Below, piece after piece: positions 7,485 through 13,891 of a stretch of 46,750 nucleotides of DNA; the stretch's first letter is position 1; each line of letters starts with the position of its first letter. This DNA is from Methanomassiliicoccaceae archaeon (lineage in GTDB: Archaea; Thermoplasmatota; Thermoplasmata; Methanomassiliicoccales; Methanomethylophilaceae). Made by a program: the position numbers and the translations under genes. The DNA is taken from NCBI GenBank assembly GCA_003550345.1, contig PUJZ01000006.1:1-46750 (forward strand). The letters are read 5' to 3'. Under the pieces are notes generated by a model that did no database searches, was not told the DNA's origin, and saw nothing but the letters and a program-made list of their open reading frames with translations.

Positions 7485-7844
7485 ATGACCGGGATCCCAG
7501 CGGAGGGCGCTACCGACAACTGGAGGACGACCAAGGAGTTCATCGGCCGGATGATGGAGGAGGCCAGGGCCGAGGGCCTCAGCGACGATCAGACCCGCCG
7601 CATAACCGTGAAGCTGGTTGACAACCTGCTGACGATGTTCCCCGCCGACAGCGGCGAGGAGCTGGCGATGCGGTCCATATGGCTGGATGAGGACCAGCAG
7701 GGGAAGGAGTCGATGATCAGGGTCCTCTTCGCGATGTGCGACCCCCGGGGCCAGCTCTCCAAGGTGGAGTGGGAGGAGATGGCCCGCATGATGGCCAGGA
7801 GCGTCACGCGGGTCACCGCGTTCCTGGGGGACCTCCGCGACTAG
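7485..7844 (+). CDS. Hypothetical protein, 119 residues, helical
   Basis: Not recognised. The sequence is acidic and predicted helical, with TKEFIGRMMEEARAEGLSDD near the start and VEWEEMARMMARSVTRVTAF at the end. No signal peptide, membrane segment or metal motif is visible. The ATG at 7485 is the first Met of the frame and an AT-rich element (GATAGATATGCTTTTTTC) lies about 25-40 bases upstream. Codon use matches the neighbours. Its TAG stop interlocks with the convergent cupin gene's TAG through a shared CTAG at 7841-7844. Confidence 0.72.
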   Translation: MTGIPAEGATDNWRTTKEFIGRMMEEARAEGLSDDQTRRITVKLVDNLLTMFPADSGEELAMRSIWLDEDQQGKESMIRVLFAMCDPRGQLSKVEWEEMARMMARSVTRVTAFLGDLRD

Positions 7845-8152
7845 GCCTGCCTTATCATCACCAGCATCATCTTGAAGGGCATCTCCGCCTTCACGGCGTG
7901 GGGCACGTCGGCGGGCATCACCAGCATCTCCCCCTCCTTGACCTGGTGCCTCTCGCCCCCGATGAATATGGAGGCCTCGCCGTCGATGACGTTAACCAGC
8001 GCGTCGTAGGGGGCGCTGTGCTCGCTGAGGCCCTGCCCTCCGTCGAACGCGAACAGCGTCACCGTGCCCGCGTCCTTCTTGATCAGGGTCCTGCTCACCA
8101 CCGAGCCCTGCTGGTAGGCGACCATGTCCTTGAGCTTCTCGACGTCCTGCAT
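7841..8152 (-). CDS. Small cupin-domain protein
   Basis: A 103-residue single-domain cupin. The first motif region is LSEHSAPYDALVNVIDGEA (about 42-60) and the second is GEMLVMPADVPHAVKA (about 74-89), with His, His and Glu positions partly kept for a metal site. Such proteins bind small ligands or act as isomerases or sensors. No function can be assigned. It is monocistronic, convergent with the 119-residue gene and followed upstream by a deoxyribosyltransferase-like gene on the same strand. Confidence 0.85.
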   Translation of the reverse strand: MQDVEKLKDMVAYQQGSVVSRTLIKKDAGTVTLFAFDGGQGLSEHSAPYDALVNVIDGEASIFIGGERHQVKEGEMLVMPADVPHAVKAEMPFKMMLVMIRQA

Positions 8153-8194
8153 ATGGTCAGGGATGGAGGGGGCGCATATATTAGATTCTCCCCA

Positions 8195-8635
8195 TCATAA
8201 AGAGGAGATGAGCTCGGCCAAGGACGGCAGGTCCTTGGCCGTCCTCCCCCGCAGCGGCACCGATATCATGGCGTTGTCCTCCCCCGCCACGCTGCTGCGT
8301 GCATCGGTCTTAAGCGCCACCATGTCCATCCCCTTGGCGTAGGCGTAGCCCATCTCGAAGCAGGCCCCCTCGTCCGGCACGCGGCCGTCGAGGACGAAGA
8401 GGAAGAGGTCGCAAGCGTCCAGCATCTCCATGTCCTTCTCGAAGACCAGCCTCAACGCGTCCTGCACGCCCATCCCCGAGGCCAGGAGCTCCTCGAAGGG
8501 AAGGCAGGAGTCCTGGGGCAGGAACGGCTCGTGCCCCTCCGAGCGCAGGAAAGCGGCCAGTTCATGGTTGAATTGACGCTCGGCGGCGGAGAAGAGGGGC
8601 CCGGCGATGTACACCCTCCTTGACAGTCCAGTCAT
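8195..8635 (-). CDS. Nucleoside 2-deoxyribosyltransferase family protein
   Basis: A 146-residue protein beginning MTGLSRRVYIAGPLFS at the ATG at 8635. RVYIAGPLFSAAERQFN is the substrate-binding N-terminal motif. LDGRVPDEGACFEMGYAYAKG (about 98-118) contains the Asp and nucleophilic Glu expected in this family. Members move or hydrolyse the N-glycosidic bond of deoxynucleosides or nucleotides in salvage or nucleotide clean-up. Open frame extends far upstream but that part reads across the divergent gene and is not plausible. Average length is about 140-160, so it is complete. Confidence 0.87.
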   Translation of the reverse strand: MTGLSRRVYIAGPLFSAAERQFNHELAAFLRSEGHEPFLPQDSCLPFEELLASGMGVQDALRLVFEKDMEMLDACDLFLFVLDGRVPDEGACFEMGYAYAKGMDMVALKTDARSSVAGEDNAMISVPLRGRTAKDLPSLAELISSL

Positions 8636-8696
8636 GGTTAGCAGGCAATGATTTAAGTAATTAAAGATATGTCCTGCGGACTGCGGAGTTATTGCA

Positions 8697-9026
8697 TTGA
8701 GTGTTAACACGAAAAACACCACCAGGAGAGCCCCGAGGAAATTCGGCAACGCGAAGCCCAAGAGCCGGGACAGCAAGAGGCAGTCCATGCTCAGCACCAA
8801 GCGCGTCGGGCCGTTCAAGTACGACATGAAGGAGATCCTGGAGAAGAGCGCCATGGAGGCGGCGACCGCATCGTCATTTCTCGCCAGCCTCATCGCCAAG
8901 GCCTCCCGCACATCCATCAAGGACGCCAAGCTGTACGCCAAGGAGTTCGTCTCGCCCGAAGGGCTCACCGAGGAGGAGTACAGCAAGATAAGCCGTCTCC
9001 TCGACCGCTACAGCAAATACCGCTGA
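8697..9026 (+). CDS. Small basic-tailed helical protein, possible histone-fold relative
   Basis: A 109-residue protein from a TTG at 8697, with GGAG eight bases upstream. An internal ATG (residue 31) is the alternative start. Residues 1-36 carry 12 Lys/Arg and one acidic residue and look disordered. Residues 43-86 form two helices joined by SRTSIKDAK, which resembles the helix2-loop2-helix3 segment of archaeal histones (GRKTIKAED), and a further helix follows (92-107). A clear first histone helix is missing, so the similarity may be superficial. A nucleic-acid-binding role is inferred from charge. An AT-rich TATA-like element lies at about 8650-8664. The next gene starts 10 bases downstream. 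Confidence 0.7.
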   Translation: MSVNTKNTTRRAPRKFGNAKPKSRDSKRQSMLSTKRVGPFKYDMKEILEKSAMEAATASSFLASLIAKASRTSIKDAKLYAKEFVSPEGLTEEEYSKISRLLDRYSKYR

Positions 9027-9036
9027 GCGTGAGCCC

Positions 9037-9489
9037 ATGAAGCACGCCGCCGCCTCTCCGGGAAGGTCCTTCATCCTACGCCTGGAGGACGGCGAGGTCC
9101 TGCATGAGCAGCTGGAGTCGTTCGCCCTCGAGAACGGGATAGCGGCCGCCTCGGTCATCGTCGTGGGGGGCGCCGACGACGGATCGCGCCTGGTGGTGGG
9201 CCCGCGCGACGGCCGCGCCTCGCCGGTGGAGCCCATGCATCATGTCCTGGAGGGGGTGCACGAGCTCAGCGGTTGCGGCAGCATCTTCCCCGACGAGGAG
9301 GGCGCCCCCCTCCTGCACATGCACGCCTCCTGCGGGCGCGCCGGGAGCTCGGTCACCGGATGCGTGCGCGCCGGTGTCAAGGTCTGGCTCATAATGGAGG
9401 TCATCATCCAGGAGTTGACCGGGGCCGAGGCGGTCAGGCGCCGGGACCCGGTGAACGGGTTCGCCCTCCTCGATCCCGAGGGGGGATAG
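9037..9489 (+). CDS. PPC (DUF296) domain protein
   Basis: A 150-residue protein with the PPC/DUF296 fold: FILRLEDGEVLHEQLESFAL at the start, ASVIVVGGADDGSRLVVG in the middle, LHMHASCGRAGSSVTGCVRA (about 105-124) with clustered His and Cys, then VWLIMEVIIQEL. Archaeal and bacterial members form trimers. Some relatives fuse to AT-hook DNA-binding domains in plants, but here the domain stands alone and its ligand is unknown. It starts 10 bases after the basic helical protein, and its TAG ends two bases before the probable start of the ABC-class ATPase, so the three genes look like one transcription unit. Confidence 0.85.
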   Translation: MKHAAASPGRSFILRLEDGEVLHEQLESFALENGIAAASVIVVGGADDGSRLVVGPRDGRASPVEPMHHVLEGVHELSGCGSIFPDEEGAPLLHMHASCGRAGSSVTGCVRAGVKVWLIMEVIIQELTGAEAVRRRDPVNGFALLDPEGG

Positions 9490-9490
9490 C

Positions 9491-11200
9491 ACGGCCCGAG
9501 ACCTGGAGTCCGAGATCCGCAGGATCGACGGCAAGGGCTACCGCTCCTACCGTGACCTCAAAGGGGACTTCCCCCTGGAGGGGATGCACCTCTTCATCGA
9601 CCATGTGCAGGGGGACCCCTTCGCCGCCCCCAGCCGCATGAGGGTCCGCATACCCCAGGAGGACGCCGCGTTCCCGGCTGACACCTATGCCAACAAGGTC
9701 CGCGAGGTCGCCCTCCGCGACCTCATCGCCCGCCGCTTCTGGGACTCGGGACGCTCCCACGCCCGCGGCGGCATGGGAAGCGGCGGCAGCGGCAGGATAT
9801 CGGTGCCCCGGCCTGGCCAGGAGATCCTGGAGAGGAGCTCGGTGGCGGTGAACCACGAGTTCGTGGAGGTCAGGTTCAGCGCCGGCCTCCCCGCCGATGG
9901 GCGGAGGATCTCCGGCGGCGACGCGCTGCGCCTCCTGACGGAGTTCCTCCCGCGGATCGCCCGCGAATCGATGCTGTTCCGCTCCCACAAGGAGCCCCGC
10001 CTCCGCCGCCACCTCGACTGCGCCGAGGATGCGCAGGCGCTGCGAGGCTCCCTGCGGGAGAGGGGCCTGGTGGCCTTCATCGCCGACGGCTCGGTGCTGC
10101 CGCGCAGCAGCGGGGTGGACCAGGGGCCGCTGTCGGGCGCCCTGCCCTTCCGCTCCCCTGATGCCCTGAGGGCCTCCTTCGAGCTCCCCCACGCCGGCAC
10201 GGTGGAGGGCATGGGGGTGCCAACGGGGCTGACGCTCGTGATAGGGGGAGGATACCACGGGAAATCCACCCTCCTGGACGCGGTCAAGCACGGCGTCTAC
10301 GACCACATCCCCGGCGACGGGAGGGAGCTCGCCGTCACCGTCCCGGACGCGGTGAAGATCAGGGCCGAGGACGGCCGCCGCGCCGAGAAGGTGGACATAT
10401 CCTCCTTCATCGGCGAGCTCCCGGGAGGGGTGGAGACCTCGGCGTTCTGCAGCGACAACGCCAGCGGCTCCACGTCCCAGGCCACCAATGTGATCGAGGC
10501 CCTGGAGGGCGGATCCAGCCTCCTGCTCATAGACGAGGACAGCTCCGCCAGCAATTTCATGACCCGGGACCTGCGCATGCAGAGGCTGGTGAGCAAGGAC
10601 AATGAGCCCATCCCCCCCTTCGTGGACCGGGTGCGGCCGATGATGGAGGCCACGGGATGCAGCTGCATGATGGTGATAGGCGGCTCCGGTGACTTCCTGG
10701 ACATCGCTGACACGGTGATCATGATGAGCGGCTACCGCGCCTTGGAGGCCACGGAGGATGCCAGAAGGGTCGCGGCCCAATTCCCCAGCGGCCGGGACCG
10801 TGAGGCCCCTGACGTCTTTGAAACCCCTGCGGAGAGGGTGCCGCTGGCCCAGAGCCTGGACCCCAGCAGGGGAGGGCGGAGGGAGAGGGTGTCGGCCCGC
10901 TCCTTGGACGCAATATCGTTCGGGAAGGAGGAGATAGACCTTTCCGCGGTGGAGCAGCTGGTGGACATCTCGCAGGCGCGGGCCCTGGCCGATGCGCTGG
11001 TCTGCGCATGGAAGGCCATGGACGGGGACCGCAGCTTCCGGGAGCTGGCCGATCTGGTGGTGTCCGGCATCGAGGAGGGGGGCCTCGACCGCCTGGGGGA
11101 GCTCAACGGAGACCGGGCGATGTTCCGGAGGCAGGAGCTGGCGGCGGCCCTGAACCGCCTCCGCACGCTGGTCGTCTATCAGAGGTCCAGGTCCAGATAG
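9491..11200 (+). CDS. ABC-class ATPase (COG3044 family), start codon apparently ACG
   Basis: A predicted ATPase of the ABC class. The Walker A is GGGYHGKST near residue 255. Further on are an STSQATNVIEALEGG signature-like segment and a Walker B SLLLIDED. Known N-termini of the family read roughly D-L...IDG-GY--Y-DLKG before the IDHVQGDPFA motif. Here matching residues (RDLESEIRRIDGKGY and RDLKGDF) occur in frame upstream of the first ATG at 9584. The only plausible initiation site before them is ACG at 9491, two bases after the upstream TAG and preceded by GAGG. No ATG, GTG or TTG occurs between there and the upstream in-frame stop. From ACG the product is 569 residues, from ATG 538. Role unknown, possibly RNA-related. 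Overlaps exonuclease III convergently by 22 bases. Confidence 0.85.
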   Translation, partial: TARDLESEIRRIDGKGYRSYRDLKGDFPLEGMHLFIDHVQGDPFAAPSRMRVRIPQEDAAFPADTYANKVREVALRDLIARRFWDSGRSHARGGMGSGGSGRISVPRPGQEILERSSVAVNHEFVEVRFSAGLPADGRRISGGDALRLLTEFLPRIARESMLFRSHKEPRLRRHLDCAEDAQALRGSLRERGLVAFIADGSVLPRSSGVDQGPLSGALPFRSPDALRASFELPHAGTVEGMGVPTGLTLVIGGGYHGKSTLLDAVKHGVYDHIPGDGRELAVTVPDAVKIRAEDGRRAEKVDISSFIGELPGGVETSAFCSDNASGSTSQATNVIEALEGGSSLLLIDEDSSASNFMTRDLRMQRLVSKDNEPIPPFVDRVRPMMEATGCSCMMVIGGSGDFLDIADTVIMMSGYRALEATEDARRVAAQFPSGRDREAPDVFETPAERVPLAQSLDPSRGGRRERVSARSLDAISFGKEEIDLSAVEQLVDISQARALADALVCAWKAMDGDRSFRELADLVVSGIEEGGLDRLGELNGDRAMFRRQELAAALNRLRTLVVYQRSRSR

Positions 11201-11940
11201 ATGGGGCAGTGGTCCGAGCCCATCACCTCCGGCATTATGCCCGCCCCGCTCATGGACCCCTTCAGGTCCTCGCTCACCAGGAAGTAGTCTATCCTCCATC
11301 CGACGTTCCTCTCGCGGGCCCGCGTCCGCATTGACCACCAGGTGTAGAGGTGAGGGCGCCCATCGAACTCCCGCAGGCTGTCCACGAACCCGATGCCGAG
11401 GAAACGGTCGATCCACTCCCTCTCCTGCGGAAGGAAGCCGGATATGTCGGAGTTCTCCTTCGGCCTCGCCAGGTCGATCTCCTTGTGGGCGGTGTTCACA
11501 TCACCGCACACCACCACGCTCTCCCCGTCCTCCAGGAGCCCCCTGCAGAACTCCAGGAACTCCTCGTAGAACTCCATCTTGTAGGCCAGCCTCTCCGGCG
11601 AGGCCTTGCCGTTGGGGAAGTAGACGTTCAGCAGCGTGAATTCAGGATAGCGGCAGAGGCAGAGCCTGCCCTCGCCATCGAAGCGCGGAGAGAACCCGAA
11701 GCTCACCTCGAGTGGCTCCTCGCGGGTGTAGGTGGCCACGCCGGAGTAGCCCTTCCTCTCCGGCCTCGACATATGCAATGAATACTCCTCCATATCGGCC
11801 AGCTCCGGGCCGATCTGCTCCGGCCAGGCCTTCGTCTCCTGCAGGCAGAGCACGTCCGGTGACTGGGACCGGAACCACTCTGCGAATCCCTTCTTCTGCA
11901 CTGAACGCAGGCCGTTGACATTCCAGGAAATCAACCTCAT
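11179..11940 (-). CDS. xth: Exonuclease III / AP endonuclease
   Basis: A 253-residue enzyme of the EEP fold, starting MRLISWNVNGLRS at the ATG at 11940. All catalytic motifs are visible: LQETK (metal-binding Glu), NVYFPNG, GDVNTAHKEIDL (catalytic Asp and Asn), YTWWSMR, WRIDYFLVS and the terminal GSDHCPI with the catalytic His. It cuts the backbone 5' of abasic sites in base-excision repair and may degrade 3' ends. Length is typical. It is monocistronic, and its 3' end overlaps the ABC-class ATPase gene on the other strand by 22 bases. Confidence 0.95.
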   Translation of the reverse strand: MRLISWNVNGLRSVQKKGFAEWFRSQSPDVLCLQETKAWPEQIGPELADMEEYSLHMSRPERKGYSGVATYTREEPLEVSFGFSPRFDGEGRLCLCRYPEFTLLNVYFPNGKASPERLAYKMEFYEEFLEFCRGLLEDGESVVVCGDVNTAHKEIDLARPKENSDISGFLPQEREWIDRFLGIGFVDSLREFDGRPHLYTWWSMRTRARERNVGWRIDYFLVSEDLKGSMSGAGIMPEVMGSDHCPIYLDLDL

Positions 11941-12059
11941 GGACTCCGCCCTCCGCCCCAAAGGTTATCATTCGTGAGCGCATTATAGTTTTCCGTTGAC
12001 CGTCCCACAGGAGGGGAGGGGGCGGATGGGCGCCATCCACGGGATAAAACATAGATTTT

Positions 12060-12074
12060 TGCAACATTGTTGCA
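12060..12074. repeat. Perfect palindrome TGCAAC-ATT-GTTGCA
   Basis: A 6-3-6 inverted repeat in AT-rich DNA about 90 bases upstream of the methyltransferase TATA box. The same GTTGC/GCAAC arms recur in reverse arrangement at 12140-12161. Candidate upstream operator. Confidence 0.5.
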
Positions 12075-12139
12075 TTTTTTTACGATTTTACTTGTTTGAT
12101 AACCCCAAATAGGCATAAAAATTTCCATAGTGAAACAAA

Positions 12140-12161
12140 GTTGCGAACAAGACATGGCAAC
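12140..12161. promoter_or_regulatory. GTTGC-n12-GCAAC inverted repeat abutting the TATA box
   Basis: GTTGC (12140-12144) and GCAAC (12157-12161) flank 12 bases and end two bases before the TATA box. It reuses the arms of the palindrome at 12060. A protein bound here would overlap the TFB-recognition element. Confidence 0.45.
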
Positions 12162-12162
12162 G

Positions 12163-12170
12163 TATAAATA
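12163..12170 (+). promoter_or_regulatory. Strong TATA box of the URO-D methyltransferase operon
   Basis: TATAAATA, a near-consensus archaeal TATA box, about 34-41 bases before the ATG at 12204. Predicted start of transcription near 12190, giving a leader of about 14 bases. Confidence 0.7.
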
Positions 12171-12203
12171 CACTGATTAATGTAACATGACCTAGGGATT
12201 GCA

Positions 12204-13322
12204 ATGGGTTACGAAGAGCTGTTTCCGAAAAACGATCTCGACGGATGGCATGCGAATGCCGTCAAGAGATTTGCAAGTCCCTTCGTAGACAACTTCCACG
12301 ACAGAATCGATGTGGATCCGATTATCCTATCGCACGCTGCCGTGGCCTGTGGGTACACCATCCGGGACTTCTATGAGAAGCCCGAGCTGGGCATCCACTG
12401 CGTTGGCTATATCTCCGAACTCTACGACCTCCTGCCGGTCACCCACTGGTTCTTCTCGCTCCCGTGGGTCACCGAGCTGGGGATCACCCTGGAGTACAAG
12501 GAGACCCTGCCCCCCATCCCGACGGGACCCGTATGGGGCCCCGAGGACGTGGAGAAGGCAGAGCCCATAGCCAAGGAAGACCTACTGAAGGGTTGGACGA
12601 TGCCGTTGTTCTTCAACCTCTACGACTACGTCGCAGAGAACCTGCCCCACACCCTGGTTCCGATATCCTACGGATTCGACCTGGTGGGGGCGGCCTCTGA
12701 GCTGGTCGGGGTTGAGGAGTTCATCATGTGGACCTTCACGGAGCCGGACCTGGCGCACAAGCTGGTCGACACCTACGTGGAGACATCGGTCAACGGCGCC
12801 GATGCACTGTCCGACAAGTATGGCATGGCCATGCTCATCGTGGGCTCGGTGCTTGCGAACAACGACATATTCGCCGACGAGCAGGTCGAGGAGTTCTCCG
12901 CCAAGAAGATGGGCCACTACGTGGACCAGTGCTTCAGGAGGGGGGCCGGGCCTCAGATCTTCTACCACATGTGCGGTAACCACGAGACCTCCTACAAGGT
13001 CTTCAGGGACAACCTGGTATGGTCGCCCTTCACCGTTACCCACGTGGGCTACAAGGGATCGAAGGTCTTCCCCGGCGAGCTCCTGAAGGAGGAGTTCCAG
13101 GACGTATCCACCGTCATGGGTTCGGTCGACACCAAGCTGATGATCAACCCGAACCCCAAGGCCGTCTACGAGCAGAGCAAGGAGCAGCTCCTTGCCGGTC
13201 GCGACGCCAAGAAGGGATACATCCTCGGCAACTCGTGTGAATGCCCACCGTACACCATACCGGGCAACATGCTCGCTATGACCCGCGCGGCCAGGGACTT
13301 CGGCACATACGGAACATGGTGA
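12204..13322 (+). CDS. URO-D superfamily methyltransferase (MtaA/MtbA-like, Zn site present)
   Basis: A 372-residue protein of the uroporphyrinogen decarboxylase superfamily. It keeps the zinc ligands of methylcobamide:thiol methyltransferases: H255 and C257 in HMCGN, and a C-terminal cysteine in NSCECPPYTIPGNM (C345, C347), followed by the family ending NMLAMTRAARDFG. GSVDTKLMINPNP matches the usual G-x-VD...P stretch. True URO-D enzymes lack this Zn site, so transfer of a methyl group from a corrinoid protein to a thiol such as coenzyme M is the best guess. The sequence is divergent, longer than typical MtaA/MtbA (about 340), and no corrinoid protein gene is in the window. It has a strong TATA box, inverted repeats upstream, and a 149-residue partner gene 10 bases downstream. 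Confidence 0.85.
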   Translation: MGYEELFPKNDLDGWHANAVKRFASPFVDNFHDRIDVDPIILSHAAVACGYTIRDFYEKPELGIHCVGYISELYDLLPVTHWFFSLPWVTELGITLEYKETLPPIPTGPVWGPEDVEKAEPIAKEDLLKGWTMPLFFNLYDYVAENLPHTLVPISYGFDLVGAASELVGVEEFIMWTFTEPDLAHKLVDTYVETSVNGADALSDKYGMAMLIVGSVLANNDIFADEQVEEFSAKKMGHYVDQCFRRGAGPQIFYHMCGNHETSYKVFRDNLVWSPFTVTHVGYKGSKVFPGELLKEEFQDVSTVMGSVDTKLMINPNPKAVYEQSKEQLLAGRDAKKGYILGNSCECPPYTIPGNMLAMTRAARDFGTYGTW

Positions 13323-13332
13323 GGTGATTAAG

Positions 13333-13782
13333 ATGGAGTTTGAATTTTCTGACGCAGTCAAGGAGGTCCTTGGTTCCAGGGGCCTCAAGGAGGATGACAT
13401 AAAGGCTGTCATCGAATATGCGGAGGGCTCCAACGACAAGATCACCAATGGCGAGAAGAACATCGCCAAGAAGGAGATCGGAGACCTCACCGTATATGCC
13501 GACTACTCTGTCGACGGAGGGAAGGCCGTAGTCAACTCCGGCTACGCGCACAAGATGAAGATCCTCGACATCGTGCAGGACACCTCCGATGCCGAGGGAT
13601 GGACCTACGCCAAGAACGGCGCCCAGGTCAGGAAGGGCCACTCCAACCTGACCTACATGGGAGCGACCCGCTCCGGTCCCTGCATGTGCGAGCCCACCTC
13701 GGGAGAGTCCTGGTTCGAGGAGTACCTGGCCGCCAGCGCTCTGGCAGCCGCTGAGGGTCTCTTCGAGCAGAAGAGGGCATAA
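13333..13782 (+). CDS. Unknown 149-residue protein paired with the URO-D methyltransferase
   Basis: Not recognised. The ATG at 13333 has GAGGTG seven bases upstream; an in-frame GTG three codons earlier would be the SD itself. The N-terminal half is a charged helix-strand unit (LKEDDIKAVIEYAEGSND, then DLTVYADYSVDGGKAVVNSG). The second half contains a C117-x-C119 pair in GPCMCEPTSGESWFEEY and an Ala-rich helix at the end. The cysteine pair could bind a metal or be redox-active. No signal peptide. Co-transcription with the methyltransferase is strongly indicated, and the pair ends in a hairpin terminator. It may be an accessory, corrinoid-delivery or substrate-binding subunit, but this is inference. 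One of the few genes here with a TAA stop. Confidence 0.82.
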   Translation: MEFEFSDAVKEVLGSRGLKEDDIKAVIEYAEGSNDKITNGEKNIAKKEIGDLTVYADYSVDGGKAVVNSGYAHKMKILDIVQDTSDAEGWTYAKNGAQVRKGHSNLTYMGATRSGPCMCEPTSGESWFEEYLAASALAAAEGLFEQKRA

Positions 13783-13790
13783 AACCAAAC

Positions 13791-13826
13791 GCCGCGAGAG
13801 CGGCATCCTTATTTCCCTTTTTATCC
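13791..13826 (+). terminator. Hairpin and T-rich terminator after the methyltransferase pair
   Basis: GCCGC (13791-13795), loop GAGA, GCGGC (13800-13804), followed by the T-rich ATCCTTATTTCCCTTTTTAT. Marks the two-gene unit as separate from the radical SAM gene. Confidence 0.6.
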
Positions 13827-13891
13827 CATCTCCAGTTCTTCGCAAAGCATTATTATCAGCGTCAGCGATGCCGTGCTGGAACGGTGCAATC

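Noticed and set aside
8635-8986. Extended N-terminus of the deoxyribosyltransferase
   Set aside because: It runs antisense through the divergent basic-protein gene, and the conserved start RVYIAGPLFS lies right after the ATG at 8635.
9434-11416. Long open frame on the minus strand opposite the ABC-class ATPase
   Set aside because: High GC content opens antisense frames; its residues are rich in Arg, Gly, His and Pro with no motif, while the plus strand has clear ATPase motifs.
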